DNA of 64,000 bases, taken from the NCBI GenBank assembly GCA_018650285.1, contig JABIGF010000021.1:1-64000 (forward strand), in the 5' to 3' direction. Source of the stretch: Methanobacteriota archaeon (GTDB taxonomy: Archaea; Thermoplasmatota; Poseidoniia; Poseidoniales; Thalassarchaeaceae). The notes beneath the pieces are model-generated. The model was not told the origin of the DNA. It did not search any database and saw only the letters and a list, made by a program, of their open reading frames with translations. The translations under genes and the position numbers were made by a program. Shown in pieces: positions 44,238 through 55,052 of this stretch (its first letter is position 1; every line of letters begins with the position of its first letter).

Positions 44238-46136
44238 TCAATCAACATCCTCAAGCAAATCCCATAGTCCCTTCTTTTCTCTTCCGACGCCACCATCAGT
44301 TATGTGTAATGACTCAAAGAGACGCAACCCTATTGACATATCTGGTTGAGTTTTTAGAATACGCTGTAAGCCTGAATATCTCTCAGCCCATTCATTAGCA
44401 TGTGGCCTTAGTTCAGTAAGTAACTCATTGAGAAGAGTTGGAGATGTCGCTGTGCCGGCGGGTAATTTTGGCCTATTTACAATTGAACTTGGTAAATCAG
44501 TCAATGCTGCCGCTGCCCTTAATGCCAATTTTTCTTGTTTTCCACGAATTCTCCAATCAACCGGAATCGTATGTGAACTCTTTCTATGTGCTGAGCCAAG
44601 GAATGGAACTCTGACCTCTAAACCGTGAGCCATGCTGTGGCGGTCAACTAAACGTAACTGAAAATTAGATAGTTGTCCATGGTCCATTTCAAATTGCAAA
44701 GTACTAGTGACATCAGAATAAACCTCTGCCGGATTATGCTTTGAGGCCCGCCAGGGTTGAGCGGCGCCTTGTGATTCTACTGCAGAAATATCTTTCACAA
44801 GATGGTCTGCAAATGGGTGACGGCTAGCCAATAATCGTGAAGATATCAATTCTTGGTGGCCAACTAAATTTCGATAACGAGGATATCCACCATGTAATTC
44901 ATCAGCACCTTGGCCGCATAATCCAACAGTAACAGAAGATGCCATTTTCTTAAAAAGTGGCTGGAAAAATAGCACCGAAATGTCAAGATCCTCACCATGC
45001 CACCCAAGTGATGGCAAAGTACGCCAGAAACAATCTTCTTCCAAAGTAGAGGTGTGATGTCCGAGGTCTAATGCGGCACAAACCTCCTCGGCAGCACGAA
45101 AATCGGGATTGTCTTCATCTTCAGCAACAGTCCAACACTCTGGAACGGGTTGACCAGCTTGAGCGGCTGCCTTGTGAGCCAGCCCCGCAACCATGCTAGA
45201 ATCCAAGCCGCCTGAAAGGATGATTCCAAGTGGCACATCTGACATCAATCTATCTTGGATGCTTTCACAAAGGCTGTCAAGCAAAGGAGCAGCATCAACC
45301 TCAGGCTGCCAACTACTAGATGGCATGACTTTTTCAGCAGAATAAGTCGCTACACCAGTCAATGTGGCGCGCCCTTCACTATCAAGTGACCATGTCTCAA
45401 TTGTTGCTGGAGCAACCTGTGATACTCCTTCAAAGAGGGTTGTTTCATCTAATGGATATTCAAATGCTAACCTCGCCAACATCGCGTTTTCATCAATCCT
45501 AGGAGTGTATTCGGGGTGCGCACAGAATGCTTTTGCCTCACTTGCCACTAATAATTCTCCAGAAGGAGTGATAGTCCGCAATAATGGTTTGACACCAAGT
45601 GGGTCTCTCGCCAATACCAATTCTTGCCGTTTTGAATCCCACAGAGCAAAACCAAAGATTCCATCCAACTTGCTAACCCACTCAACATGCGCATTGGCGG
45701 GATTATTCGTTGCGTCTGCGTTGGCAGTGCGACGCAAATTCCCAACTAATGTTGAACGTATTGCAAATGAGCCATTATCGTTAGATGTTGTAGAATTAGA
45801 AATCCCCGAACTAGATGCCCCATTATTGGAGAAATGATGTGCTGCTAGAATAACCTCTCCATCCCCTTTTGTTTTCCATTCGTAGCCTGAATAATCTCTT
45901 CTTAATCGGCGGTAATTGTAAATCTCACCATTTTGAACTAACCAGCAACCATGCTCTGAACCAATTGGTTGGTCGGAACCTGCCAAATCAACTATTGAAA
46001 GCCTAGAATGCCCTAAGGAACAATTTTCATCCCCCCAAACCTGAATACCATCAGGTCCACGATGAGCAAGAATGTCAGCCATTGCTCGCGATAACGAAAG
46101 GTCGCCAACGCCGAGTACTGCCGTTATCCCACACAT
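44238..46136 (-). CDS. asnB: Asparagine synthetase (glutamine-hydrolysing)
   Basis: A 632-residue enzyme. The N-terminal glutaminase starts with the nucleophile Cys2 (MCGITAVLG) and holds the usual AHRGPDG and NGEIYNYRRLR. The synthetase domain has the PP-loop ILSGGLDSSM and the substrate blocks GQGADELHGGYPRYRN and VPFLGSAHR. A Ser/Asn-rich, low-complexity insertion of about 45 residues lies at about 105-150 inside the glutaminase half. The length is slightly above normal because of this insertion. Aspartate plus glutamine (or ammonia) and ATP give asparagine. It lies upstream of gshA on the same strand. Confidence 0.93.
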   Translation of the reverse strand: MCGITAVLGVGDLSLSRAMADILAHRGPDGIQVWGDENCSLGHSRLSIVDLAGSDQPIGSEHGCWLVQNGEIYNYRRLRRDYSGYEWKTKGDGEVILAAHHFSNNGASSSGISNSTTSNDNGSFAIRSTLVGNLRRTANADATNNPANAHVEWVSKLDGIFGFALWDSKRQELVLARDPLGVKPLLRTITPSGELLVASEAKAFCAHPEYTPRIDENAMLARLAFEYPLDETTLFEGVSQVAPATIETWSLDSEGRATLTGVATYSAEKVMPSSSWQPEVDAAPLLDSLCESIQDRLMSDVPLGIILSGGLDSSMVAGLAHKAAAQAGQPVPECWTVAEDEDNPDFRAAEEVCAALDLGHHTSTLEEDCFWRTLPSLGWHGEDLDISVLFFQPLFKKMASSVTVGLCGQGADELHGGYPRYRNLVGHQELISSRLLASRHPFADHLVKDISAVESQGAAQPWRASKHNPAEVYSDVTSTLQFEMDHGQLSNFQLRLVDRHSMAHGLEVRVPFLGSAHRKSSHTIPVDWRIRGKQEKLALRAAAALTDLPSSIVNRPKLPAGTATSPTLLNELLTELRPHANEWAERYSGLQRILKTQPDMSIGLRLFESLHITDGGVGREKKGLWDLLEDVD

Positions 46137-46192
46137 CGGTTACAACCACCACGTTCACACACTATCAATGCGTGTGTGAAAGAAAATTAATT

Positions 46193-46300
46193 TCACCAGT
46201 AAACTACGCCAATAACAAAAGTCGCGATAAGGGATACTGCATAAACCAGCACATAGAGACTTTGAGAAGGGGCATCATCTTGCAATACTTGATCACTCAT
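46193..46300 (-). CDS. 35-residue single-pass membrane protein
   Basis: A 35-codon frame with an acidic N terminus (MSDQVLQDDAPSQS) and one strong membrane helix (LYVLVYAVSLIATFVIGVVY) ending with Trp just before the stop. Its composition is far from random, which supports coding. It fills an otherwise empty gap of 250 bases between asnB and the next gene on the minus strand. SD support is weak (GAGTGA about ten bases upstream), so it may be leaderless. Small subunits of this kind accompany membrane enzymes, but its partner is unknown. Confidence 0.5.
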   Translation of the reverse strand: MSDQVLQDDAPSQSLYVLVYAVSLIATFVIGVVYW

Positions 46301-46386
46301 ACAAGTCACTCGAGAAGAGTTCGGGCTAAAACAATAACCCTTTAGCAATCTACAATTATTCCAATCAATAACCTAGTATTTACATC

Positions 46387-47037
46387 TCAAAGAAGAATAA
46401 AAGATAGGATGATGACCACAAATAGTGGAATTAAGATCATTGTACCGTTATCATCAATCCAACGCAATCTTGGCCATTCAGCAGCCACCTGAATTGGCGG
46501 TATTATCAGTGCAAAAATTAGTGGTGTTTCCAAAAAATTCCAAGAGAGAAGCCAACAAATATATACAACCATTAATCCAGCAATGAAAACTATTTTTGGC
46601 TCTTTCCCGGCTCTTCTAGCTTCACCCATTACAGGGTCACCGAAAGATAAACCAAAAACCAATGGAGCACCAAGAGCCGCACCCATTACTCCTGCTAAAG
46701 GTGAAAGTGCGAGGGCTAATCCAACCCCTATGGCACCCCAAAAAAGTGCACTTAACTGATGGGCCTCGTATGCTCTTTGACCGATAATTGTGAAGCCGAT
46801 TTTAAGGCGGATTACTTCTGCAACTGTAATCAATGAAACGACTACAAAAACAAACATAGAGGGAGTAACGCCCAACATTTCTGAAATACTCTCACCATGC
46901 CAATAGTATAGCCAAGGAATTAGACTCATACTAATGTGAGTTAAACGCCTTAGAAGGTGACCACCCATGCCACCAACGCTATGTTTCACATGGTCTGGTT
47001 CATATGACTCTTCATCCAACAATAAACCTTCTTCCAA
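46387..47037 (-). CDS. Dolichol kinase/DGK1-like polytopic membrane protein
   Basis: A 216-residue protein with about six hydrophobic segments. RRLTHISMSLIPWLYYW near the N terminus and ALGAPLVFGLSFGDPVMGEAR in the middle resemble the CTP-dependent polyprenol/diacylglycerol kinase group (SEC59/DGK1/VTE5-like), which has a basic RK..H segment and a late FGD motif. A lipid-kinase or cytidylyl-related role is therefore suggested, not shown. It starts four bases before the MeaB stop on the same strand, so both are likely in one transcript. Confidence 0.5.
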   Translation of the reverse strand: MEEGLLLDEESYEPDHVKHSVGGMGGHLLRRLTHISMSLIPWLYYWHGESISEMLGVTPSMFVFVVVSLITVAEVIRLKIGFTIIGQRAYEAHQLSALFWGAIGVGLALALSPLAGVMGAALGAPLVFGLSFGDPVMGEARRAGKEPKIVFIAGLMVVYICWLLSWNFLETPLIFALIIPPIQVAAEWPRLRWIDDNGTMILIPLFVVIILSFILL

Positions 47038-47041
47038 TACA

Positions 47042-47911
47042 TCACCCTCGTTTGCTTTTAACCCACTCTTGAGCCGTAAATTGACCTTTAGATATTGACT
47101 CTAAAACCTCGTTAATATCCTTTCTTGAAAGAAGGTCCGCATCCCATGCAGTTAGCAGACGTTCGCGGGCGCGAGCCAATTCAGCCCCTGCCCTAACAGG
47201 GAGATTCAATAATTGCTTAGCCAATTCCAAAATGCCTTCTCCTGATTTAGAAGAGGTTAGAATTACTAGAGGTGCTGAATCTGACAATTCTAGTGCTGAA
47301 ATTATTTGAGCGGCAGCGCGGTCAGCACCGTCTAAATCTGATTTGTTTACCACTATGAGATCTGCTAATTCCATCACACCCGCCTTTTCAGCTTGTATTT
47401 CATCACCACGACCTGGAGATTCAACGAGTAGAATCCTGTCGGCAACCGAAACAATCCTAATTTCAGATTGACCTGCTCCAACTGTTTCAATAATAACAAG
47501 GTCATAACCACAAATCCGCATTACATCTGCTGCTAATCCAACAGTTGTTGGCAAACCACCTGGATGATTGCGAGTTGCTATTGAACGGACAAACACAGAG
47601 TCATTATCATCTGCGGAATCCATTCTCACACGGTCGCCCAATAATGCTCCACCGGATAGTGGGGATGAAGGGTCAACCGCTAATACCCCTACACACAACC
47701 CATCGTCTGTCCATTTTGCAAGTAATTGCTCAATTAGTGTACTCTTGCCAACACCTGGAGCGCCAGTGACTCCAATGACCGTACCATCTGATTGTCGAAC
47801 TGGAATCTCAAGAGAAGCGTGACTGACTTCGTCATTTTCTACAGCAGTCAACAATTTTGCTAAACTTCGGCGGTCTCCACTCTGAGCAAGAGAGAGTAGG
47901 TTGTCGGCCAA
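47042..47911 (-). CDS. meaB: Methylmalonyl-CoA mutase-associated GTPase MeaB
   Basis: A 289-residue G3E-family GTPase that guards and reloads the B12 cofactor of methylmalonyl-CoA mutase. Walker A is GAPGVGKST, followed by VLAVDPSSPLSGGALLGDRVRM, the Mg/switch region VRSIATR..PGGL, DLVIIETVGAGQSE and the guanine-specificity motif VVNKSDLD. Length and order match MeaB/ArgK. The start is probably TTG at 47911 with GGAG upstream. It lies four bases after the B12-binding subunit gene. Confidence 0.95.
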   Translation of the reverse strand: MADNLLSLAQSGDRRSLAKLLTAVENDEVSHASLEIPVRQSDGTVIGVTGAPGVGKSTLIEQLLAKWTDDGLCVGVLAVDPSSPLSGGALLGDRVRMDSADDNDSVFVRSIATRNHPGGLPTTVGLAADVMRICGYDLVIIETVGAGQSEIRIVSVADRILLVESPGRGDEIQAEKAGVMELADLIVVNKSDLDGADRAAAQIISALELSDSAPLVILTSSKSGEGILELAKQLLNLPVRAGAELARARERLLTAWDADLLSRKDINEVLESISKGQFTAQEWVKSKRG

Positions 47912-47915
47912 AAAT

Positions 47916-48362
47916 TCACGCTCCGCTAGACCATGTCCAATCGCCGCCTTCGCCTACACCAACAGCATCTCCTGCAGTAGACATCTTGGCAACGGTTTCA
48001 ACAAAGTCTGCCATTTCCTGCATTTTTGTACCGGGCCCAAAAATTGCCCGCATTCCTGAATCGAACAGAGGTTGTCTCTCATCAATTGGAATTATTCCTC
48101 CGCCAAAAACAACTACATCATTGCAGTCAGACTGACGGAGTAAATCACAAATTCTCGGAAATAAAAACGCGTGTGCCCCCGATAATGATGAAAGGCCAAG
48201 TAAATCGACATCTTCGTCAATGACTGTCCGAACAATTTGTTCAGGAGTACGCCTCAAACCAGTGTAAATCACCTCATGCCCAGCATCACGTAGGGCTCTA
48301 GCCACAACCTTAGCGCCACGGTCATGCCCGTCAAGCCCCGGTTTGGCAATTACGATTCGCAT
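47916..48362 (-). CDS. Methylmalonyl-CoA mutase, B12-binding subunit
   Basis: A 148-residue stand-alone cobalamin-binding domain. The lower-axial-ligand motif D11-x-H13-x2-G16 is visible (KPGLDGHDRG), followed by GLSSLSGAH and VVFGGGIIP, which complete the D-x-H-x2-G...S-x-L...GG pattern. In archaea the mutase is commonly split, with the catalytic large chain in a separate gene; that large chain is not in this window. ATG 48362 is preferred, with GGAG six bases upstream. It is divergent from the carboxyltransferase gene at 48522. Confidence 0.93.
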   Translation of the reverse strand: MRIVIAKPGLDGHDRGAKVVARALRDAGHEVIYTGLRRTPEQIVRTVIDEDVDLLGLSSLSGAHAFLFPRICDLLRQSDCNDVVVFGGGIIPIDERQPLFDSGMRAIFGPGTKMQEMADFVETVAKMSTAGDAVGVGEGGDWTWSSGA

Positions 48363-48521
48363 GGCCATCTCCACTGTGACGAGATGACACCCCCATTTCA
48401 AGTGAGCGCAGGCCAAAATTCACTTCTCAAAGGTCATTACTAGCCAATATTATGCGTCAATAACAATATGATTTAATCGCGAAGTCTATGGAGGGGGCGC
48501 GATACCTAAGAGGCGAGCCGA

Positions 48522-50075
48522 ATGGATTCGACTGAGGGGAGGCTGAATGATTTGCGGCGGCGAAAAGCCATTGCTGCAGCCGGTGGCGGCGCTCAACGAG
48601 TTGATTCACAACATGCCAAAGGCAAGATGACTGCTCGTGAAAGATTAGAAATCTTGCTTGATGAAGGGACGTTTCAGGAACTAGATTCTCTTGTAGAACA
48701 TCGCTGCCGTGACTTCGGCATGGACCAAAATGTCATCCCGGGAGATGGTGTTGTAACAGGGCATGGAACAATCGACGGGCGACCTGTTTACTGCTTCGCT
48801 CAAGATTTCACCGTCTACGGTGGAAGCCTTGGTGAAATGCACGGGCTAAAAATTTGCAAAGTTCTTGACATGGCGATGAAAACAGGGGCGCCTGTTATCG
48901 GTTTGAACGACAGCGGCGGCGCTAGAATACAGGAAGGAGTTGCAAGTTTGGGCTCATATGCTGAAATATTTTTCAGAAATGTTAGAGCGAGCGGTATTAT
49001 TCCTCAAATCAGTCTCATTATGGGTCCTTGTGCAGGAGGTGCAGTTTACAGCCCAGCGATTACCGATTTCGTAGTAATGGTTGACAAAACAGCTCATATG
49101 TTCATCACTGGGCCAGAAGTTATCAAAACTGTAACCAATGAAGACGTATCTTTCGAAGAATTAGGTGGCGCCCACACCCACGCATCTATGTCTGGAGTCA
49201 CTCACTTCACAGCCTCAAACGATGAAGATGCATTGGGATTAGTTCGTGACCTTGTCTCATACTTACCACAAAACAACTTAGAAACTACTCCAGTAAAGAG
49301 AACCAACGATTCGCCGGAAAGAGAATGTGAAGGATTACAAGAAATTGTCCCAGATGATCCTCAAAAGCCATACGATGTCATTGATGCAATTAGTGAAATT
49401 GTTGATGATGGTGCATTTTTAGAGGTCCAAGCAGATTTTGCACGCAACATTGTTGTTGGTTATGGCCGATTAGACGGCCATACTGTTGGAATCGTGGGCA
49501 ATCAACCAAAAATCTTGGCTGGTTGCTTGGACATTGACGCATCCGTCAAAGCCGCGAGATTCATCCGATTCTGTGACGCATTCAATATTCCTCTGCTAAC
49601 ATTAGTAGATGTACCTGGATTCCTGCCTGGTGCTAATCAGGAATGGGGTGGAATTATTCGCCACGGTGCGAAATTGCTCTATGCTTACTCTGAAGCAACT
49701 GTACCGAAATTGACTGTGATAATGAGAAAGGCATACGGGGGAGCCTACGATGTGATGTGCTCAAAGCACATCCGAGGCGACTATAATATTGCTTGGCCAA
49801 CTGCTCAATTAGCAGTCATGGGCGCCGATGGAGCAGTGCAAATCATTCACCGCAGGCGTATCCAAACCGCCACCAACCCCGAACAAGAAAGGGAGAGATT
49901 GGTAGAGGAATATGGGGAATTATTTGCCAACCCCTACAAGGCTGCTTCTTTGGGTTATCTTGACGATGTCGTTGAACCACGCCATACTCGAACAAAACTC
50001 TGTAAGGCTCTTGGAATGTTATTGGATAAACAAGAAGACCGCCCAGCAAGAAAACACGGAAATATCCCATTATGA
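48522..50075 (+). CDS. pccB: Acyl-CoA (propionyl-CoA) carboxylase carboxyltransferase beta subunit
   Basis: A 517-residue carboxyltransferase of the crotonase-like PccB/AccD5 type. Hallmarks are [20 protein letters not shown], the oxyanion regions [13 protein letters not shown] and [17 protein letters not shown], and the biotin-side block [20 protein letters not shown]. It moves CO2 from carboxybiotin to propionyl-CoA (or acetyl-CoA), giving methylmalonyl-CoA. The neighbouring MeaB and B12 subunit argue for propionyl-CoA. The biotin carboxylase is not in the window. Confidence 0.95.
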   Translation: MDSTEGRLNDLRRRKAIAAAGGGAQRVDSQHAKGKMTARERLEILLDEGTFQELDSLVEHRCRDFGMDQNVIPGDGVVTGHGTIDGRPVYCFAQDFTVYGGSLGEMHGLKICKVLDMAMKTGAPVIGLNDSGGARIQEGVASLGSYAEIFFRNVRASGIIPQISLIMGPCAGGAVYSPAITDFVVMVDKTAHMFITGPEVIKTVTNEDVSFEELGGAHTHASMSGVTHFTASNDEDALGLVRDLVSYLPQNNLETTPVKRTNDSPERECEGLQEIVPDDPQKPYDVIDAISEIVDDGAFLEVQADFARNIVVGYGRLDGHTVGIVGNQPKILAGCLDIDASVKAARFIRFCDAFNIPLLTLVDVPGFLPGANQEWGGIIRHGAKLLYAYSEATVPKLTVIMRKAYGGAYDVMCSKHIRGDYNIAWPTAQLAVMGADGAVQIIHRRRIQTATNPEQERERLVEEYGELFANPYKAASLGYLDDVVEPRHTRTKLCKALGMLLDKQEDRPARKHGNIPL

Positions 50076-50084
50076 GGTGAAGAT

Positions 50085-50432
50085 ATGGAAGAAGATTCGT
50101 ACAGCAACGCGCTGAGCAAGATTCTCCACGACGGTCGTGGCCCGTTAAATCAAATTGAAGAATTTGACACACCAATTCCACCAGAAGATTCCAAAGAAAA
50201 TACTGAACAAGTTATTGAAAAAACTGACACCATTATTACTGATAATGGAAGAAGCGAATTGCGCCGCATTGCGGCGCTAATGGCCGTGATTACAATGCAA
50301 ACAGATGCCCCCGACTCACAATCAAAAATTGGCCGTCAACTTGGAAGTGCTTGGGCTCAAGACCATCGCCGTTCTGCAATGGGATTGCCAAACCTTACTT
50401 TCAGCAGGTCAAAAAGGTCGACTTGGAGGTGA
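50085..50432 (+). CDS. Small hypothetical protein between pccB and the biotin carrier
   Basis: A 115-residue soluble protein with an acidic, Asp/Glu/Ser-rich first half and a helical C-terminal part (ELRRIAALMAVITMQ, then GRQLGSAWAQDHRR). The order helix-then-GR...W is loosely reminiscent of the soluble tail of OadG/epsilon-like small subunits of biotin carboxylases. It sits between the carboxyltransferase and the carrier, so a small structural subunit is a fair guess. The SD GAGGTGA precedes ATG 50085. Not recognised with confidence. Confidence 0.55.
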   Translation: MEEDSYSNALSKILHDGRGPLNQIEEFDTPIPPEDSKENTEQVIEKTDTIITDNGRSELRRIAALMAVITMQTDAPDSQSKIGRQLGSAWAQDHRRSAMGLPNLTFSRSKRSTWR

Positions 50433-50438
50433 TTTAGA

Positions 50439-50852
50439 ATGAGTGAAATTCGTAAAGTCACCGTCAACGGGGAGATATTTGAAGTTGAAGTTGAACCCGA
50501 TGGAGACTCATGGAAAGCAACTGTTGAAGGTGAAACTTTTGATATTTCAGTTGAAGGCGGCGCGTCTCCTAATGCCAGAAAAAAACAACGCTCAGGGAAA
50601 AAACGTAAGAAATCTGGTGTTGTCTCAAGTAGCATACCTGGTAAAATCATCACAGTTGAAGTAGAAACTGGACAACAAGTTACCGAAGGCGATGTCATCT
50701 TAATTCTTGAAGCGATGAAAATGCAAAATGAAGTTGCAGCCCCCATTACCGGCACAGTAATTGAAATCAATTGTGCTGCGGGAGAAAATATCGAAGCAAA
50801 CCTGCCTTTGGTAGTTATTGAACCTCCTGCTGATGATGGGGTCGAAGCGTAA
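50439..50852 (+). CDS. Biotin carboxyl carrier protein
   Basis: A 137-residue carrier. An N-terminal strand-rich segment (about 1-45) is followed by a Lys/Arg linker (KKQRSGKKRKK) and the biotinyl domain. The target lysine is Lys94 in LEAMKMQNEV, with flanking strands ending in GTVIEINCAAGENIEAN. It is a subunit of the acyl-CoA carboxylase encoded by the adjacent pccB. The biotin ligase domain of the gene at 25204 is the likely modifying enzyme. It starts six bases after the previous stop. Confidence 0.93.
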   Translation: MSEIRKVTVNGEIFEVEVEPDGDSWKATVEGETFDISVEGGASPNARKKQRSGKKRKKSGVVSSSIPGKIITVEVETGQQVTEGDVILILEAMKMQNEVAAPITGTVIEINCAAGENIEANLPLVVIEPPADDGVEA

Positions 50853-50897
50853 GACAATTAACTACCAACTGAAAAGATTACACTAGAGGCGAACAAT

Positions 50898-51161
50898 ATG
50901 ACAGAAGAATCCGAGCAGCCTCAACAGAGCGGCCCTCGTTGTGATTACCCTGGTTGTGAAGTGGAAGGAGAAATTGTTAGCCGTCTATCGCCAGAAGGAT
51001 ATCTTGTTGCCACAGGAAAGAAAGCATATTCCTTCAGAGAAGCATATCGTAGATTCAATTATTGCAAAGAACACCATGATGAATTAATGAATGGTGTCTG
51101 GAGTAGAATCACGTTTGATGCTGATAAAGACGACGACCATGTCGCTCCAACAGCCATCTAA
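50898..51161 (+). CDS. Small Cys/His-rich hypothetical protein
   Basis: An 87-residue acidic protein. Possible zinc ligands are Cys15 and Cys20 (CDYPGC) and a later CKEHHDEL. The C-x4-C and C-x2-H-H arrangement suggests a single compact zinc site. It follows the carboxylase genes by 45 bases on the same strand. No family is known to me and no function is proposed. Confidence 0.55.
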   Translation: MTEESEQPQQSGPRCDYPGCEVEGEIVSRLSPEGYLVATGKKAYSFREAYRRFNYCKEHHDELMNGVWSRITFDADKDDDHVAPTAI

Positions 51162-51185
51162 TTCTAGGCAATTAATTTCTAAGAA

Positions 51186-52721
<1,536 letters not shown>

Positions 52722-52782
52722 TCAGGATTCGGCAGAGATGGATTCAAATGTAATAAGATATTGGCAGTAAAGGGAATGAGAC

Positions 52783-53196
52783 ATGAGTGAAGCACAAGCA
52801 TACTATGATGGATTGATAGCACAAGGGCACCCGCCTGAAAGTGCATTGCAATATACACAGCAACATTTCCCCGGATTTGTTCCTGTAATGGCTGCACCAG
52901 CACCTGCACCTGCAATGGCTGCACCTGCAATTAACATAGGTGCGATTGGCGTGGGGACTGCTCCTATGATGCAACAAATAATGGCATCAGACAAAGATTG
53001 GACTACTACCCTGATTCTCAGCCTTGTCGGATTGTTAGGCATTTGTGGAATCGATCGGTTTTACACAGGAAGTATTGGACTAGGAATTCTCAAGTTGATA
53101 ACTCTCGGTGGTTGTGGAATATGGTGGCTCGTTGATCTGATTATGCTAGTTACAGGCTCCTACAAAGATGGCAACGGAATGCCAGTCGCAAAGTAA
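52783..53196 (+). CDS. TM2-domain membrane protein
   Basis: A 137-residue protein. Residues 1-33 form a short helical module (YYDGLIAQGHPPESALQYTQ). An Ala/Pro/Met-rich linker is at about 35-62. The C terminus is a TM2 domain (LILSLVGLLGICGIDRFYTG, then GILKLITLGGCGIWWLVDLIM) with two transmembrane helices and the intervening DRFYTG loop. The stop codon directly abuts the convergent stop of the DUF2752 gene. Function unknown. Confidence 0.82.
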   Translation: MSEAQAYYDGLIAQGHPPESALQYTQQHFPGFVPVMAAPAPAPAMAAPAINIGAIGVGTAPMMQQIMASDKDWTTTLILSLVGLLGICGIDRFYTGSIGLGILKLITLGGCGIWWLVDLIMLVTGSYKDGNGMPVAK

Positions 53197-53625
53197 TCAA
53201 AACAGATTACTTAACCAACGGCTCCAAAAGAGCCATGCGAATACAGGTATTGTTACCGTAAGCCACGATTTATACAACCATATAGGGGTAGATGGGATAT
53301 CCTTGTATTGACCTAATCTCAAATCCCTAATTGATGCAAATAGCATCCAAACAAAAGCACCGTAGATTAACGGAGAACCAAGATTGTAATCCAATGCTTC
53401 AGAAAATCTGGCATGGGTAATTGATACGAAAGAACGGGTCATGCCACAAAAAGGACATTCTATCCCAATTAGATGGGATATTGGACAGAGGCTTAATCCT
53501 GTCACACGTACAGGATTTAGAATGGCAGAAACTGCCAATGCGCCACCTGTAATTGCTGCCATAATTGCTGCGGGGGAAGTAAAAATCTTGATGCGGGATG
53601 CATCCACCTCTGACCCCTCACCCAT
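53197..53625 (-). CDS. DUF2752 membrane protein
   Basis: A 142-residue protein with the DUF2752 pattern CPISHLIGIECPFCGMTRSF, including the closely placed Cys-Pro-x-Cys-Gly and Thr-Arg-Ser. Three hydrophobic segments are visible (AIMAAITGGALAVSAIL, IYGAFVWMLFASIRDL, LTVTIPVFAWLFW). The family is of unknown function and is common in bacteria and archaea. It abuts the TM2 gene and is followed upstream by the HD-domain gene. Confidence 0.83.
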   Translation of the reverse strand: MGEGSEVDASRIKIFTSPAAIMAAITGGALAVSAILNPVRVTGLSLCPISHLIGIECPFCGMTRSFVSITHARFSEALDYNLGSPLIYGAFVWMLFASIRDLRLGQYKDIPSTPIWLYKSWLTVTIPVFAWLFWSRWLSNLF

Positions 53626-53645
53626 GATGGGCCGAGGGTGTCAAA

Positions 53646-54968
53646 TTATTGAAAGATAATGCGCTCCGCAATATCAGCAACTGCTTCTGTTGCATTTGGC
53701 AATGTCATGATGAACATTGCAGCCTGTGAAACTTGCCTTCTACGCAAAGCATCGGCAATAGGAGTATGCTCTTGGAACCAACGGGTCTTACCATCACGGC
53801 CAAGTATTCTAACATCAACTTGTGACATTCTTGGCTCAGAAAGAAGAAGTTTTACACTTGGCACATCGATAGCAACAAATCCCTCTGGAACTTTAGCACG
53901 GCGGCATATTTCATCTTCAATTTCACGCCTCTCTTCACCGTTTTGGGCTAGATGAATTAATCTCTTTATTTGTGCCTCACTAAATTCCTCTGCACGACGA
54001 GTAATACAAACTTTGAGTAATTGACGATATTTTAGACGGCGCAACATCTCTTTAGCAATGCCACCTGCTTCTGCCAATGCTTGCCAAATTTCAGCATCGA
54101 CCATCCTTTGCATATCAACTGCATCAGGAAGGTCTTCCGCACTTCTTTCAACGGCTCTAGAAAGCATCATCTCGGTAACTCTTGTTACCTTGTGGAAGTA
54201 TACTGCCGAATACATCAATCCACGAGCCATTAACATGCCCTCTAATGCGGGGACTCCTCCTTCCTTGACAGCGATGCCACCGCTATGACTTTCAAGACAC
54301 TCAACTAATCGAAGATGGTCAACAACTCCATGAGTAACACCTGTGAAATGTGCATCGCGCAATAGATAGTCTAGTTGGTCACAATCAACAGGCCCATGAA
54401 TTAAGTGTGCTAGAGTATTGTCCTGTGTTTCAAAATTGCTTGCGCCCTCCGACCATTGGAATAGATTCCTCTCAGTTCCTGCAGCATCAGCACCATGAAT
54501 CAAACCAGCAACCTGCTCGGGGTCAATGCCATGTTTTTCTAGAATATCCGGCACTTTTTGCCTGTTTTCAAAAAGTGACTGTTCGTCATCACGCAATATA
54601 TCGTAATCACCTGTGATAATCCCTTCAGTAATGTGCATATGGTCCGCTCCACCTCTCTCATGCAAAATATGTTCAAGCGTGTGCGAATATGGCCCGTGAC
54701 CTACGTCATGAAGCATACCTGCCACCTGAACTACTGCCTTATCGTGTTCATCTAAATCAACTGAATCTGCCATTAATCCGCCAATATGGGAACAACCCAA
54801 GGAATGTTCAAATCTTGTATGATGGGCTCCAGGGAATACTAGATGAGCTAATCCCAGTTGCTTAATATGGCTCAATTTATTGAACTCTGGGGTTGCTAAA
54901 AGGTCCTCTCTAACACCTTTTATTCGAAACATTCCATGAATGGGGTCATTGATTACTTTGCCCGACAT
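53646..54968 (-). CDS. HD-domain phosphohydrolase (dGTPase/SAMHD1-like)
   Basis: A 440-residue protein with an N-terminal HD domain. The metal ligands are visible in HHTRFEHSLGCSHIGG, the HD pair in AGMLHDVGHGPYSHTLEHIL, and a downstream Asp in VDCDQLDYLLRDAHFTG. The start (VINDPIHGMFRI) is typical of the YdhJ/SAMHD1-like group that acts on (d)NTPs or related nucleotides. The C-terminal 150 residues are an extra helical/regulatory part. The exact substrate is not determined. Confidence 0.85.
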   Translation of the reverse strand: MSGKVINDPIHGMFRIKGVREDLLATPEFNKLSHIKQLGLAHLVFPGAHHTRFEHSLGCSHIGGLMADSVDLDEHDKAVVQVAGMLHDVGHGPYSHTLEHILHERGGADHMHITEGIITGDYDILRDDEQSLFENRQKVPDILEKHGIDPEQVAGLIHGADAAGTERNLFQWSEGASNFETQDNTLAHLIHGPVDCDQLDYLLRDAHFTGVTHGVVDHLRLVECLESHSGGIAVKEGGVPALEGMLMARGLMYSAVYFHKVTRVTEMMLSRAVERSAEDLPDAVDMQRMVDAEIWQALAEAGGIAKEMLRRLKYRQLLKVCITRRAEEFSEAQIKRLIHLAQNGEERREIEDEICRRAKVPEGFVAIDVPSVKLLLSEPRMSQVDVRILGRDGKTRWFQEHTPIADALRRRQVSQAAMFIMTLPNATEAVADIAERIIFQ

Positions 54969-55052
54969 TACTTCACCTTCGCATCTGAGCCTTGGCGCTC
55001 CTCTTTCAACTTGAGGGCGAGAGGCGGTTCATTCGGGATAGATAAGCAATAA

